From positions 1,054,001-1,118,000 of the forward strand of contig NZ_JBAWKC010000001.1 in the NCBI RefSeq assembly GCF_044003965.1: 64,000 nt of DNA, given 5' to 3'. How positions within the stretch are numbered: position 1 is the stretch's first letter; each line of letters starts with the position of its first letter. The translations under genes were made by a program, and so were the position numbers. Source of the stretch: Yeosuana aquiaggeris. GTDB lineage: Bacteria; Bacteroidota; Bacteroidia; Flavobacteriales; Flavobacteriaceae. The notes beneath the pieces were generated by a model. That model saw nothing but the letters and a program-made list of their open reading frames with translations. It did not search any database and was not told where the DNA came from. Shown here one piece after another: positions 17,408 through 26,546 of the stretch.

Positions 17408-18658
17408 TTAATTGGATATATTTACCGAGGATCCTTCTCCAAACCCAATGATCCTATCATATCGCTTGCCTAAATCTCTATAGTAGGCAATCACTTTGTA
17501 ATTATTTTCAGTCTGATAAAAATCACCACTAACGGCACCTTCATTTATTTGATTGTTGTTTTCAATAACTACATATTTATAGTTGTAGAAACCTTGCTTT
17601 AATAGCAACGAGCACTTGAAAACTTTGTCATTGGCATCATAAATCATTTCGTTACTGTTATCTATAGCGTAATTATTAAAATTACCATACACATGAATCT
17701 TTTTACCTTCTAATGTTTGATTTGATAATAAAGAAAAATGAATCCAAACATAATCGGCTTCAATATCTGGGTTTTCAGCGTCAATGTTATTGATCACATA
17801 GTTTCCGTTAATATCTGGGTTATACGTATATGGTTTATCAACCCTTGGATAATTGGCAAATAGATAGTTATGATATAAGTCTTCTAACTCAATTCTTTGT
17901 ATGCCTGAATTGGCGCCACGTACATCTTTGTTTTCAAAATACAGATATTCATTGCCTCCCCAAAAACTGGCTTCATCATCATATTTATAAATAAGTTGAC
18001 TACCAATGGTGAATTGTGGTTTGAGATTGTTAATAGCTGTATTCAAATTATTATTTTGAACTACAATAATTTTTACATTTGCTTTTGGATTATTGAGTTG
18101 AATACCATTAGGGACTATAGCTATTTCAACACGCTGTTTATAGTCTATTGAAGCAATATCTCTGGAGCGTTTAATATTAACGCCAATACTTGCCAAACTT
18201 TCATAAATCATAAATTTTCTCGAAAAAACGAGTTCATTGTCCTCATTGAAAATGTTGATCATATAATTTCCGGAAATTTTGAGTCGTTTAGTTTGTTCGT
18301 TTGGAATAGTAAGTTTGTAATGAGAATAAATTTGATACGTATTAAAAGAATTCCAATAGGTTCTAATACGTTGATTATCTATACCTTCTAAATATTCAGA
18401 TTTCACCAAAACGGACGGTGTCCAGTCAAAGTTATAGTAATCAATCGTATAATAATAATCATCTTCATGGCCATTTAGTGCGTCAAATTCTAAATCTACG
18501 TAATCACCAAGTTTCAAAACCGGTAACTGACTTTCATTAGTATCTCCTTTAAAATTTATTGTTTTAATAAAATCTGGTGGATTCACTTCTTCTACTTGAC
18601 CATAAATGGTTTGAATTATTAATACAAAAAAGGAAAGTATATATGATTTGATTCTCAT
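17408..18658 (-). CDS. Type IX secretion system Plug protein (DUF5103)
   Basis: A 416-residue exported protein with signal peptide MRIKSYILSFFVLIIQTIYG. It matches the DUF5103 family: an N-terminal domain with VLKLGDYVDLEFDALNGHEDDYYYTI split across about 47-73, the conserved ... SHYKLTIPNEQTKRLKISGNY, and a C-terminal domain with SGDFYQTENNYKVIAYYRD near residue 380. Family knowledge: the Flavobacterium johnsoniae homologue plugs the SprA translocation pore from the periplasmic side. PorT, another type IX component, is encoded 13 kb away, but the other secretion genes are outside the window. Confidence 0.88.
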   Translation of the reverse strand: MRIKSYILSFFVLIIQTIYGQVEEVNPPDFIKTINFKGDTNESQLPVLKLGDYVDLEFDALNGHEDDYYYTIDYYNFDWTPSVLVKSEYLEGIDNQRIRTYWNSFNTYQIYSHYKLTIPNEQTKRLKISGNYMINIFNEDNELVFSRKFMIYESLASIGVNIKRSRDIASIDYKQRVEIAIVPNGIQLNNPKANVKIIVVQNNNLNTAINNLKPQFTIGSQLIYKYDDEASFWGGNEYLYFENKDVRGANSGIQRIELEDLYHNYLFANYPRVDKPYTYNPDINGNYVINNIDAENPDIEADYVWIHFSLLSNQTLEGKKIHVYGNFNNYAIDNSNEMIYDANDKVFKCSLLLKQGFYNYKYVVIENNNQINEGAVSGDFYQTENNYKVIAYYRDLGKRYDRIIGFGEGSSVNISN

Positions 18659-18769
18659 CTATAAGCTGATTTTTTGTAAATATAATCAAATTTTATACCT
18701 AAAACCGCTGTTCTAAAAGTGGGTTTAAATTTCTCTGTCAATTATTATGAAAACTGCATTTTTAATTTG

Positions 18770-18777
18770 TAAATTTG
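18770..18777 (+). promoter_or_regulatory. -7 element of a candidate nqr operon promoter
   Basis: TAAATTTG fits TAnnTTTG, 37 bases before the nqrA ATG in the divergent gap with the Plug gene. The -33 region lacks a clean TTG. Confidence 0.42.
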
Positions 18778-18814
18778 CCACGTTTTTAGACAACTAATCT
18801 CAATAAATCAAAAT

Positions 18815-20170
18815 ATGTCAAACGACATTCGTATTAAAAAAGGTCTAGACATTAAATTAAAAGGTGAAGCTGAAAAAACCTCTGAAAAGGCAGTAATTAG
18901 CAACTTTTATACTTTAAGACCTCAAGATTTTCATGGCGTAATACCTAAATTAATTTCTAAAGTTGGAACAAAAGTAAAGGCAGGGACACCTGTTTTTTAT
19001 GATAAATCCAATGAAAACATAAAGTTTGTTTCTCCGGTTTCTGGGGAGATCACAGAAATTGTACGTGGTGAAAAGCGCAAAATATTATCTATCAAAATTC
19101 AAGCGGATAAAACGGAATCTTACTTAGAATATCCCGTTCTGAATTTAGAAACCGTAAAACCAGAAGAAGTTAAAACACTTCTTTTAGCCTCTGGCTGTTG
19201 GCCGTTTATTAAACAGCGTCCTTATGATGTGATTGCAAATCCAACCAAAGAACCTAAAGCTATTTTTATATCTGCTTATGCGTCGGCTCCTTTAGCAGCC
19301 GATTATGATTTTACTTTGAAGGGTAAAGAAAAAGAATTGCAAGCCGCAGTAACAGCATTGGGTAAATTGACTAAAGGTAAAGTGCATGTTGCCGTTGGGA
19401 GTAAATCTAACTCGCCTATGTCTGGTTTATCAGGAATTACTTTGCATAAAGTTTCTGGCCCTCATCCTTCAGGAAACGTAGGAACCCTCATCAACAGAAT
19501 TGACCCTGTCAATAAGGGAGAGGTTGTTTTTACTGTTAATCCACATGACTTGGTTATTATAGGTGAATTATTATTAACTGGAAAATTTAACGCAGAGCGT
19601 ATAGTGGCTTTAGTTGGTTCCTCCATTGAAAAACCAAGGTACTTTGTGACCAAGCTAGGTTGTGAACTTGCAACCATGCTTTATGATCATGGTATTGAAA
19701 AAGAGGCGCATGTACGTATTATTTCTGGAAACATTTTATCGGGAAAACAAGTACAACCAGATGGTTCTTTAGATTATTATAGTAATGTAATTACAGTTAT
19801 TCCAGAAGGAGACGATTATGAATTTTTTGGATGGACGGCACCTGTATTTAATAAAATATCAACGAGTAGAGCATTAACCTTTTCTTGGTTGTTTCCAAAT
19901 AAAAAATACGATTTAAATACTAATACAAATGGGGAACATCGCGCATTCGTAACTACAGGTAATTATGAAGAAGTGTTTCCTTTGGATATTTTTCCAATGC
20001 AGATCTTAAAAGCTTGTATGTATAATGACTTAGACGAAATGGAAGCCTTAGGAATGTATGAAGTGGCTCCTGAAGATTTCGCTTTAACAGAATTTGTATG
20101 TGTGTCTAAACAACCACATCAAGATATTATTAGAAAAGGATTAGACGTAATGCTTAAAGAAATAGGATAA
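18815..20170 (+). CDS. nqrA: Na+-translocating NADH:quinone reductase subunit A
   Basis: Soluble subunit of the Na+-pumping respiratory complex that oxidises NADH and reduces quinone. The 451 residues begin DIRIKKGLDIKLKGEAE, the classic NqrA start, followed by the biotinyl/lipoyl-like lobe containing GTKVKAGTPVFYDKSNE (about 51-67) and VSPVSGEITEIVRGEKRK. The segment SGPHPSGNVGTLINRIDPV (about 213-231) and WLFPNKKYDLNTNTNGE are also family hallmarks. It is the first of six nqr genes in standard order; its TAA shares one base with the nqrB ATG (TAATG), indicating coupled translation. Confidence 0.97.
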   Translation: MSNDIRIKKGLDIKLKGEAEKTSEKAVISNFYTLRPQDFHGVIPKLISKVGTKVKAGTPVFYDKSNENIKFVSPVSGEITEIVRGEKRKILSIKIQADKTESYLEYPVLNLETVKPEEVKTLLLASGCWPFIKQRPYDVIANPTKEPKAIFISAYASAPLAADYDFTLKGKEKELQAAVTALGKLTKGKVHVAVGSKSNSPMSGLSGITLHKVSGPHPSGNVGTLINRIDPVNKGEVVFTVNPHDLVIIGELLLTGKFNAERIVALVGSSIEKPRYFVTKLGCELATMLYDHGIEKEAHVRIISGNILSGKQVQPDGSLDYYSNVITVIPEGDDYEFFGWTAPVFNKISTSRALTFSWLFPNKKYDLNTNTNGEHRAFVTTGNYEEVFPLDIFPMQILKACMYNDLDEMEALGMYEVAPEDFALTEFVCVSKQPHQDIIRKGLDVMLKEIG

Positions 20171-21381
20171 TGAGTTTAAAAAATAAATTACACAAATTAA
20201 AAGAAAAGTATAAAGGCACCAAGTTAGCTCCGGCGTTTGGTGCACTTCATACCTTTTTATATTTGCCAAACGAAACCACTCACAACGGAACTCATATAAA
20301 AGCGGCTGATGATTTAAAACGTACCATGAATACGGTTATTCTGGCTATGATTCCATGTTTGATTTTTGGAATGTTTAATGCGGGATATCAGCATTATTTA
20401 GCAGCTGGAGAAATTGAGGCAGTTACCGGCGGGTTTTTTAGTAGCCAATTCTGGACCATCGCTAACTTTTCTTTAGGATTTTGGAAAATTATTCCTTTGG
20501 TGATTGTGTCTTATGGTGTAGGATTAGGAATTGAATTCTTATTTGCAACCATTAAAAACCACGAAGTAGAAGAAGGGTATTTAGTAACTGGTATGTTAGT
20601 ACCATTAATTGTGCCTATTGACATTCCATTATGGATGCTTGCAGTAGCTGTTGCCTTTGGAGTTGTTATTGGTAAAGAGGTATTTGGTGGAACTGGAATG
20701 AATATATTAAATCCAGCTTTAACTATTAGAGCTTTTTTATTCTTCGCTTATCCCACATGGATGAGTGGTGATAAAGTATGGGTGCAAGGAGCAGTAGAAA
20801 GTGTTGGTAAGGTAGATGCCATTTCTGGTGAAACTATTTTAGGAGGACTGGCTCAAGGAAAGCATTTAAGCTATTCCGTTATGGACATGTTTTATGGTTT
20901 TATTCCTGGCTCCATTGGTGAAACGTCAACTTTGTTAATTTTAATTGGAGGATTATTTTTGATCTTCACAAAAATTGGAAGTTGGAGAATTATGTTGTCT
21001 TCAGTAATTGGAGCTATAGTGATGGGATTGATTTTTAATAGTGTTGTTGATGCCAATGTTATTTCTCAAGGGAGTAAGTTTTATGCCTTAATGAGCGCAC
21101 CTTTTTGGCAACATTTAATAATTGGTGGTTTTGCTTTTGGTACGGTTTACATGGCAACAGATCCTGTTACCGCGTCTCAAACAAATAAAGGGAAATGGGT
21201 GTATGGATTTTTAGTGGGATTACTTTCTATATTAATCCGCGTATTCAATCCAGCCTATCCAGAAGGTGTTATGTTAGCAATCTTATTAATGAATGTATTT
21301 GCACCAACTATAGACCATTATGTGGTTCAAGGAAATGTAAAACAAAGACTTAAACGTCTAAAAGTAAAAACGGCTCAATAA
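20170..21381 (+). CDS. nqrB: Na+-translocating NADH:quinone reductase subunit B
   Basis: Membrane subunit carrying covalently bound FMN and the main Na+-pathway subunit. The 403 residues hold about ten hydrophobic segments. The GSIGETSTLLI segment contains Thr252, the expected FMN-bearing threonine. Other family blocks are GKEVFGGTGMNILNPALTIR (169-188) and MATDPVTASQTNKGKW near 332. One-base overlaps with both neighbours (TAATG) mark a tightly coupled operon. ApbE, encoded further right in this window, would attach the FMN. Confidence 0.97.
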   Translation: MSLKNKLHKLKEKYKGTKLAPAFGALHTFLYLPNETTHNGTHIKAADDLKRTMNTVILAMIPCLIFGMFNAGYQHYLAAGEIEAVTGGFFSSQFWTIANFSLGFWKIIPLVIVSYGVGLGIEFLFATIKNHEVEEGYLVTGMLVPLIVPIDIPLWMLAVAVAFGVVIGKEVFGGTGMNILNPALTIRAFLFFAYPTWMSGDKVWVQGAVESVGKVDAISGETILGGLAQGKHLSYSVMDMFYGFIPGSIGETSTLLILIGGLFLIFTKIGSWRIMLSSVIGAIVMGLIFNSVVDANVISQGSKFYALMSAPFWQHLIIGGFAFGTVYMATDPVTASQTNKGKWVYGFLVGLLSILIRVFNPAYPEGVMLAILLMNVFAPTIDHYVVQGNVKQRLKRLKVKTAQ

Positions 21382-22172
21382 TGGAAAATACAACAGAAAA
21401 AAATTCATACACCATATTATTTGCAATTGCAATGGTATTAGTGGTTGGAACATTGTTAGCTTTTGCAGCAGCATCATTAAAACCTACTATTGATGATAAC
21501 AAAAGGTTAGAAAAGCAGCAGAATATTTTGTATGCCATGGGTGTTAATGAAAACGATGAAAGCAATGCTAATTTTGTTTCTACTGAAAAGGCACCTGAGT
21601 TATTCAATAAATACATTAAAGAACAATTAGTATTACAAATCGAAAACGGTAAAATTATATCAGAATTGAACAGGCAAGAGTATATGGATGCTAACAATGG
21701 AAATGAGCCTTATTTAATTGATGTAAAAAAGGAACAAACAAATGCTAAAGCTGGTTTGGCAAGAAAACTCCCCGTGTTTATTGGTGAAAAAGATGGTAAG
21801 ACATTTTATATTGTGCCAATACTAGGAAAAGGCCTTTGGGATGCCATTTGGGCATATGTTGCGTTAGACGCAAATATGGTTGTTCAAGGGGCTTATTTTG
21901 ATCATAAGGGAGAAACACCTGGTCTTGGAGCGAATATTAAACAACGTTTTTTTATGGATGATTTTGTTGGTGAACATTTATTGGCAAGCGATGGTTCTTT
22001 TAAAGGAATCAATGTAGCCAAAGGAAATGCCGATCCAAAAAATAATGATAAAACAGATAATGAGGTGGACGCTATTGCAGGAGCAACAATTACTGGTGAT
22101 GGCGTAACAGCCATGATTAAAAGTGACTTGAAACTTTACGTGTCCTATTTCCAAAACTTAAAAAACAATTAA
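21381..22172 (+). CDS. nqrC: Na+-translocating NADH:quinone reductase subunit C
   Basis: FMN-binding subunit with one N-terminal membrane helix (about 10-32, YTILFAIAMVLVVGTLLAFA) and a periplasmic FMN domain. The ApbE recognition motif DAIAGATITG is present, placing the covalent FMN on Thr236. The family block WDAIWAYVALD and GETPGLGANI (about 177) come before it. The 263-residue length is normal. Starts on the last base of the nqrB stop and is followed by nqrD after three bases. Confidence 0.97.
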   Translation: MENTTEKNSYTILFAIAMVLVVGTLLAFAAASLKPTIDDNKRLEKQQNILYAMGVNENDESNANFVSTEKAPELFNKYIKEQLVLQIENGKIISELNRQEYMDANNGNEPYLIDVKKEQTNAKAGLARKLPVFIGEKDGKTFYIVPILGKGLWDAIWAYVALDANMVVQGAYFDHKGETPGLGANIKQRFFMDDFVGEHLLASDGSFKGINVAKGNADPKNNDKTDNEVDAIAGATITGDGVTAMIKSDLKLYVSYFQNLKNN

Positions 22173-22175
22173 TTT

Positions 22176-22829
22176 ATGGGCTTACTTTCAAAAAAAGACA
22201 GCAAATTAATATTAGACCCATTAGCAGATAATAATCCAATTACGATTCAGGTATTAGGTATTTGTTCTGCCTTGGCAATTACAGCAGAGTTAAAGGCATC
22301 CATTGTAATGTCTATCTCGGTATTGTTTGTTTTAGGAATAGGGAATGTGGTTATTTCTTTAATGAGAAATATTATTCCTTCAAAAATTAGAATTATTGTG
22401 CAACTTATCGTGGTTGCCGCTTTGGTAATTATAGTTGATTTAGTTTTGAAAGCTTTTGCTTATGAATTAAGTAAAACACTTTCGGTTTTTGTAGGATTAA
22501 TTATCACTAACTGTATCATTATGGGACGCTTTGAAGCTTTTGCGCTTGCAAATGGACCTTGGAGATCTTTTCTAGATGGTATTGGTAATGCTGCTGGATA
22601 TGGTATAATTCTAGTTATAGTAGGGTTTTTTAGGGAACTTTTAGGTTCTGGAACTTTATTAGGTTTCCCAGTTTTAGGAAATCCGATTCCTGGTGAACTT
22701 ACTGGTCTGTATGCTTTGGGTTATGAAAATAACGGATTCATGTTGTTATCACCTATGGCATTAATTGTGGTTGGTATTATTATTTGGGTGCAACGTAGCA
22801 GAAATAGAGCATTAATAGAAGATCATTAA
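22176..22829 (+). CDS. nqrD: Na+-translocating NADH:quinone reductase subunit D
   Basis: Integral membrane subunit, 217 residues with six predicted helices. Together with NqrE it holds an intramembrane iron centre (family knowledge). The blocks DPLADNNPITIQVLGICSAL (17-36) and TNCIIMGRFEAFALANGPW (about 111-129) contain the paired cysteines expected for that centre. The gene sits at its conserved place between nqrC and nqrE, with a 62-base gap before nqrE. Confidence 0.96.
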   Translation: MGLLSKKDSKLILDPLADNNPITIQVLGICSALAITAELKASIVMSISVLFVLGIGNVVISLMRNIIPSKIRIIVQLIVVAALVIIVDLVLKAFAYELSKTLSVFVGLIITNCIIMGRFEAFALANGPWRSFLDGIGNAAGYGIILVIVGFFRELLGSGTLLGFPVLGNPIPGELTGLYALGYENNGFMLLSPMALIVVGIIIWVQRSRNRALIEDH

Positions 22830-22891
22830 AATTAGTTTATAGGTTAAGTGAATGTTTAATCGCTAAGATCCAAAACTAAAAATTAAAATAT

Positions 22892-23650
22892 ATGGAACAT
22901 TTAGAATTATTTTTAAAATCAATATTTATAGATAACATGGTGTTTGCCACATTCTTAGGAATGTGTTCTTACCTAGCTGTTTCTAAAAAAGTATCCACGG
23001 CTGTTGGTCTTGGTGCTGCTGTTATATTCGTATTAGCAATTACGGTGCCTTTAAACTGGCTACTTGATCAATATTTGTTACAGCCAGGGGCATTATCATG
23101 GTTGGGTGAAGAATACGCCGGCTATGATTTAAGTTTCTTGTCATTTATCATGTTTATTGCTACCATAGCCACTATGGTGCAATTGGTTGAAATTGTAGTG
23201 GAGAAATTTTCACCATCATTATACAATTCATTGGGTATTTTCTTGCCACTTATTGCTGTTAACTGTGCTATTTTAGGGGGCTCCTTGTTTATGCAATCTA
23301 GAGAGATACCTACCTTAGGTTTAGCTACAGTTTATGGAATTGGTTCAGGGATAGGTTGGTTTTTAGCTATTTTAGCTATAGCGGCTATTCGTGAAAAAAT
23401 TAGATATTCAAATGTTCCTCCTCCATTAAGAGGCTTAGGAATTACATTTATAATTACTGGCCTTATGGCTATCGGTTTTATGAGCTTTGGTGGTATGTTA
23501 ACAGGTGGTGATGAAGAGCCTCAAGAAGAACAAAAAACAGTTATGCCAAAAGAAGAATTTAACACAACTCCTTCAACAGAAATTAAAATTACTGAAGAAA
23601 AAAAGGAGGATAAAAAAGTGTTAGCTAACAACATAAAAGTAAATGAGTAA
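22892..23650 (+). CDS. nqrE: Na+-translocating NADH:quinone reductase subunit E, with charged C-terminal tail
   Basis: Integral membrane partner of NqrD. The first 205 or so residues are the conserved six-helix core: DNMVFATFLGMCSYLAVSKK near the N-terminus, VNCAILGGSLFM around 131 and GIGSGIGWFLAILAIAAIREK. The core normally ends near residue 200; here about 45 further residues follow, rich in Glu and Lys (GDEEPQEEQKTVMPKEE and onward). This tail is not part of the known complex core. The last eight bases overlap the start of nqrF. Confidence 0.96.
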   Translation: MEHLELFLKSIFIDNMVFATFLGMCSYLAVSKKVSTAVGLGAAVIFVLAITVPLNWLLDQYLLQPGALSWLGEEYAGYDLSFLSFIMFIATIATMVQLVEIVVEKFSPSLYNSLGIFLPLIAVNCAILGGSLFMQSREIPTLGLATVYGIGSGIGWFLAILAIAAIREKIRYSNVPPPLRGLGITFIITGLMAIGFMSFGGMLTGGDEEPQEEQKTVMPKEEFNTTPSTEIKITEEKKEDKKVLANNIKVNE

Positions 23651-24959
23651 CATGATATTAGCAGCAGGTACATTAGGAACAGTAGTAGCAACGGTAGCAG
23701 CATTTTTAATTATTACTTTGTTATTGGTAGTTTTATTATTGGTTGTAAAACAGAAACTTTCACCATCAGGTCCGGTAAAAATCACTATCAATGGAGAGAA
23801 AGAAATTGAAGTGGCTTCAGGAGGTTCTTTATTATCAACTTTAGGCGGTCAAAAAATATTTTTACCATCGGCATGTGGTGGTGGTGGAACATGTATTCAG
23901 TGTGAATGTCATGTGTTATCGGGTGGAGGAGAAGCTTTACCTACAGAAACTCCTCATTTTACCAGAAAGGAATTACAACACGGGGCACGTTTAGCTTGTC
24001 AGGTTAAAGTAAAACAAGACATGAATATTACTATTCCTGAAGAAGTTTTTGGAATTAAAAAATGGCAAGGAACGGTAGTACGTAATTATAATGTAGCCTC
24101 CTTTATTAAGGAGTTTGTTGTTGAAATTCCTGAAGAAATGAACTATAAAGCGGGTGGGTATATTCAAATTGAAATACCACCTTGTGAAGTGAAGTTTGCT
24201 GATATGGATATCACTGCACATCCTGAAGAGCATGAAACACCTGATAAATTTCAGGCAGAATGGGACAAATTTAAACTATGGCCTTTAGTGATGAAGAATA
24301 ATGAAACTGTTGAAAGAGCCTATTCTATGGCTTCTTATCCAGCTGAAGGAAAAGAAATCATGTTGAATGTTCGTATTGCAACCCCTCCTTTTGATAGAGC
24401 TAAAGGTGGCTGGATGGATGTGAATCCAGGTATTGCGTCCTCATACATATTCAATCAGAAACCGGGAGATAAAGTCACTATTTCTGGTCCTTATGGAGAG
24501 TTCTTCATTAATGAATCAGATTCAGAAATGTTATATGTAGGCGGTGGTGCAGGTATGGCACCCATGCGTTCTCACTTATATCACCTTTTCAGAACCTTAA
24601 AAACTGGTAGAAAAGTGACTTATTGGTATGGTGGACGTTCAAAACGCGAATTATTCTATTTAGATCACTTTCATAAATTAGAAAAGGATTTTCCAAATTT
24701 TAAATTCTATTTAGCCCTTTCTGAGCCTATGCCAGAAGATAACTGGAAAGTTAAAGAAAATATAGATGCTCCTGGAGATGGTTTTGTTGGATTTATCCAC
24801 AACTGTGTGATTGACAACTATTTGAAACATCATGAATCTCCAGAAGATATTGAATTATATTTCTGCGGCCCTCCATTAATGAACCAGGCCGTTCAAAAAA
24901 TGGGGGAAGATTTTGGTATGCCAGACGAGAATATCAGATTTGATGACTTCGGAGGATAA
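23643..24959 (+). CDS. nqrF: Na+-translocating NADH:quinone reductase subunit F
   Basis: The NADH-oxidising entry subunit. The 438 residues have an N-terminal membrane helix (about 14-36), a plant-type 2Fe-2S domain with ligands Cys78, Cys84, Cys87 and Cys119 (SACGGGGTCIQCEC ... RLACQ), an FAD-binding domain with RAYSMASYPAE (about 224) and an NADH-binding domain with VGGGAGMAPMRSH (about 299). The C-terminal ELYFCGPPLMNQAV is also standard. It starts within nqrE and ends just before a strong terminator. Confidence 0.97.
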   Translation: MSNMILAAGTLGTVVATVAAFLIITLLLVVLLLVVKQKLSPSGPVKITINGEKEIEVASGGSLLSTLGGQKIFLPSACGGGGTCIQCECHVLSGGGEALPTETPHFTRKELQHGARLACQVKVKQDMNITIPEEVFGIKKWQGTVVRNYNVASFIKEFVVEIPEEMNYKAGGYIQIEIPPCEVKFADMDITAHPEEHETPDKFQAEWDKFKLWPLVMKNNETVERAYSMASYPAEGKEIMLNVRIATPPFDRAKGGWMDVNPGIASSYIFNQKPGDKVTISGPYGEFFINESDSEMLYVGGGAGMAPMRSHLYHLFRTLKTGRKVTYWYGGRSKRELFYLDHFHKLEKDFPNFKFYLALSEPMPEDNWKVKENIDAPGDGFVGFIHNCVIDNYLKHHESPEDIELYFCGPPLMNQAVQKMGEDFGMPDENIRFDDFGG

Positions 24960-24969
24960 TTCAATTCAT

Positions 24970-25009
24970 AAAAATAAAAAGGCCAACTTTATGAGTTGGC
25001 TTTTTTATT
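24970..25009. terminator. Bidirectional terminator after nqrF
   Basis: GCCAACT and AGTTGGC pair around TTATG, extended on the outside by A-rich (AAAATAAAAAG) and T-rich (TTTTTTATTTT) arms that also pair with one mismatch. It follows the nqrF stop by about ten bases and faces the cyclase gene from the other side. Confidence 0.9.
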
Positions 25010-25057
25010 TTATACTAATTAATAATCAGATAGTTTAATCAATTAGTATAAGTCTAT

Positions 25058-26098
25058 TTAATCAATCACGTTATAAATAGTAACAGGTTCTGATTTGTTT
25101 TTTAAACTAATACTTCCTATTTTTTCACAGTTAAAGGCTTCCTTGACCTTTGTGTAACAGGCTTCACAAATAATGATTTGGTTCTCTTTTGCAATATCCT
25201 GTAATCTCGCCGCAGTATTTACAGTATCTCCAATCACCGTATAATCCAAGCGTTTTAAGCTGGCAGACCCTATATTTCCCGATATCATTTCGCCACTTTT
25301 TATACCTATAGAAACTTTTGGTCTAAATTGTTGCGTGCCATCTAAATCTGGAAGGCTATTTATTTTTTTTCTGGATGCTAATGCAGCATCTATGGCTCTG
25401 TCTAAATGAAAATCTCCTTTAAAAACGGCCATGATGGCGTCGCCAATAAATTTATCAATAAACCCATCTTGTGACATAATCTCCTTAACCATCACATCAA
25501 AATAGGTGTTTATCATTTTAACTACCGTATCGGCAGGAGCTGTTTCACTTATTTTTGTAAAACCACAGACATCAATAAATAAAACGGTGGCATTAATAGT
25601 TTCATTTGCCATAATTGTGGTTTCAAATTCTCGGTTACCCATAAAATTCAAAACGTTTTCATCGACATACATTTTTAAAATATTGTTTTCTTTGACGGCT
25701 TGCAGGGTTTCCTTTATTTGACGTGTATGTTTTAAAGTTTTTTCCATGGTGATGGATAAGTCTTCAAAATTTATGGGTTTGGTGATAAAGTCAAAAGCGC
25801 CCCGATTCATTGCAGTGCGTATATTATCCATATCACCATAAGCGGACACCATCACGGACCTCAGAAGCGGTTTTATTTCATTTAGTTTTGAAAGTAATGT
25901 TAAACCATCCATTTCAGGCATATTAATATCACTTAAAACAATGTCTAAGTCCGGTTGTTCTGCTACTTTCAATAAAGCATCTAAACCGTTAATTGCAAAA
26001 AAGAATTCATATTCTTGTTCACGAATTTGTTTCCTAAATTTTTGTTTTATTAAAACTTCTAAATCGGTTTCATCATCTACTACAAGTATCTTTGCCAT
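25058..26098 (-). CDS. Response regulator fused to class III adenylate cyclase
   Basis: A 346-residue cytoplasmic protein: an N-terminal receiver domain (1-125) and a C-terminal class III nucleotide cyclase domain (165-346), joined by a helical linker. The receiver has Asp8/Asp9, phospho-acceptor Asp57 in LSDINMPEMDG, Ser85 and Lys107. The cyclase has both metal Asp (Asp176 in FIDVCGFT, Asp220 in FIGDAIMAVF), the base-selecting pair Lys216 and Thr287, and the transition-state Asn294 and Arg298 (GDTVNTAARL), so it should be an active adenylate, not guanylate, cyclase. Phosphorylation by a neighbouring kinase probably controls cAMP output. It overlaps the upstream response regulator by one base (TAATG). 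Confidence 0.93.
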   Translation of the reverse strand: MAKILVVDDETDLEVLIKQKFRKQIREQEYEFFFAINGLDALLKVAEQPDLDIVLSDINMPEMDGLTLLSKLNEIKPLLRSVMVSAYGDMDNIRTAMNRGAFDFITKPINFEDLSITMEKTLKHTRQIKETLQAVKENNILKMYVDENVLNFMGNREFETTIMANETINATVLFIDVCGFTKISETAPADTVVKMINTYFDVMVKEIMSQDGFIDKFIGDAIMAVFKGDFHLDRAIDAALASRKKINSLPDLDGTQQFRPKVSIGIKSGEMISGNIGSASLKRLDYTVIGDTVNTAARLQDIAKENQIIICEACYTKVKEAFNCEKIGSISLKNKSEPVTIYNVID

Positions 26099-26472
26099 TA
26101 GGTTAATGTTTTTAATTTGTCTTTTAATAGATTAAAATCCAAAGGTTTGGTTAAAAAGTCGTCAGCTCCTAATCTTTTGGCTGTATTAAAATTCTCTTCA
26201 TCACCATAAGCCGTTATCATCATGACCACTGGAGGAGGTGCTTGAAATTTTTGTTTGATATGTTCCAGTAAGTCTAATCCGCTCATTCCTGGCATATTAA
26301 TATCAGAAAGAATGAGAACGGCTTCTTGTTTATTCTCGTTTAAATATTTTATCGCTTCTTCACCTGAAAAGGCAAACACAAAAGTCATATCTCCACTTTT
26401 AATTTCTCTTCTAAAACGTTGTTGAAAAAGTGTTTTCACATCTTGTTCGTCGTCAACTACTAATATTTTCAT
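26098..26472 (-). CDS. Single-domain response regulator (receiver only)
   Basis: A 124-residue receiver domain with no output domain. The key residues are Asp8 and Asp9 (VVDDE), phospho-acceptor Asp57 (LSDINMPGMSG), Thr87 and Lys109 (FLTKPLDF). The insert after helix 1 (FQQRFRREIKSGDM) closely resembles that of the cyclase-fused receiver downstream, so the two receivers are paralogues. It could be a phosphate shuttle or sink between the kinases and the cyclase regulator (inference). Translation is coupled to the next gene. Confidence 0.93.
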   Translation of the reverse strand: MKILVVDDEQDVKTLFQQRFRREIKSGDMTFVFAFSGEEAIKYLNENKQEAVLILSDINMPGMSGLDLLEHIKQKFQAPPPVVMMITAYGDEENFNTAKRLGADDFLTKPLDFNLLKDKLKTLT

Positions 26473-26491
26473 TTATTTATTTTTTTAAGGT

Positions 26492-26499
26492 CAAATGTA
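26492..26499 (-). promoter_or_regulatory. -7 element of a candidate response-regulator promoter
   Basis: Minus-strand TACATTTG fits TAnnTTTG, 20 bases before the receiver gene, inside the 74-base gap after the propeller kinase. It may give the two regulators a promoter of their own. -33 box not clear. Confidence 0.35.
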
Positions 26500-26546
26500 A
26501 TTCGCTATTAAACATCTTGGTGATATTGATAATTGTCAAGCTCATT

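Noticed and set aside
21350..21697. 115-codon frame antisense to nqrB/nqrC
   Set aside because: Overlaps two well-identified genes; composition is that of a reverse frame.
23643..23650. Programmed frameshift between nqrE and nqrF
   Set aside because: An 8-base overlap with a proper ATG for nqrF; both subunits are known as separate proteins.
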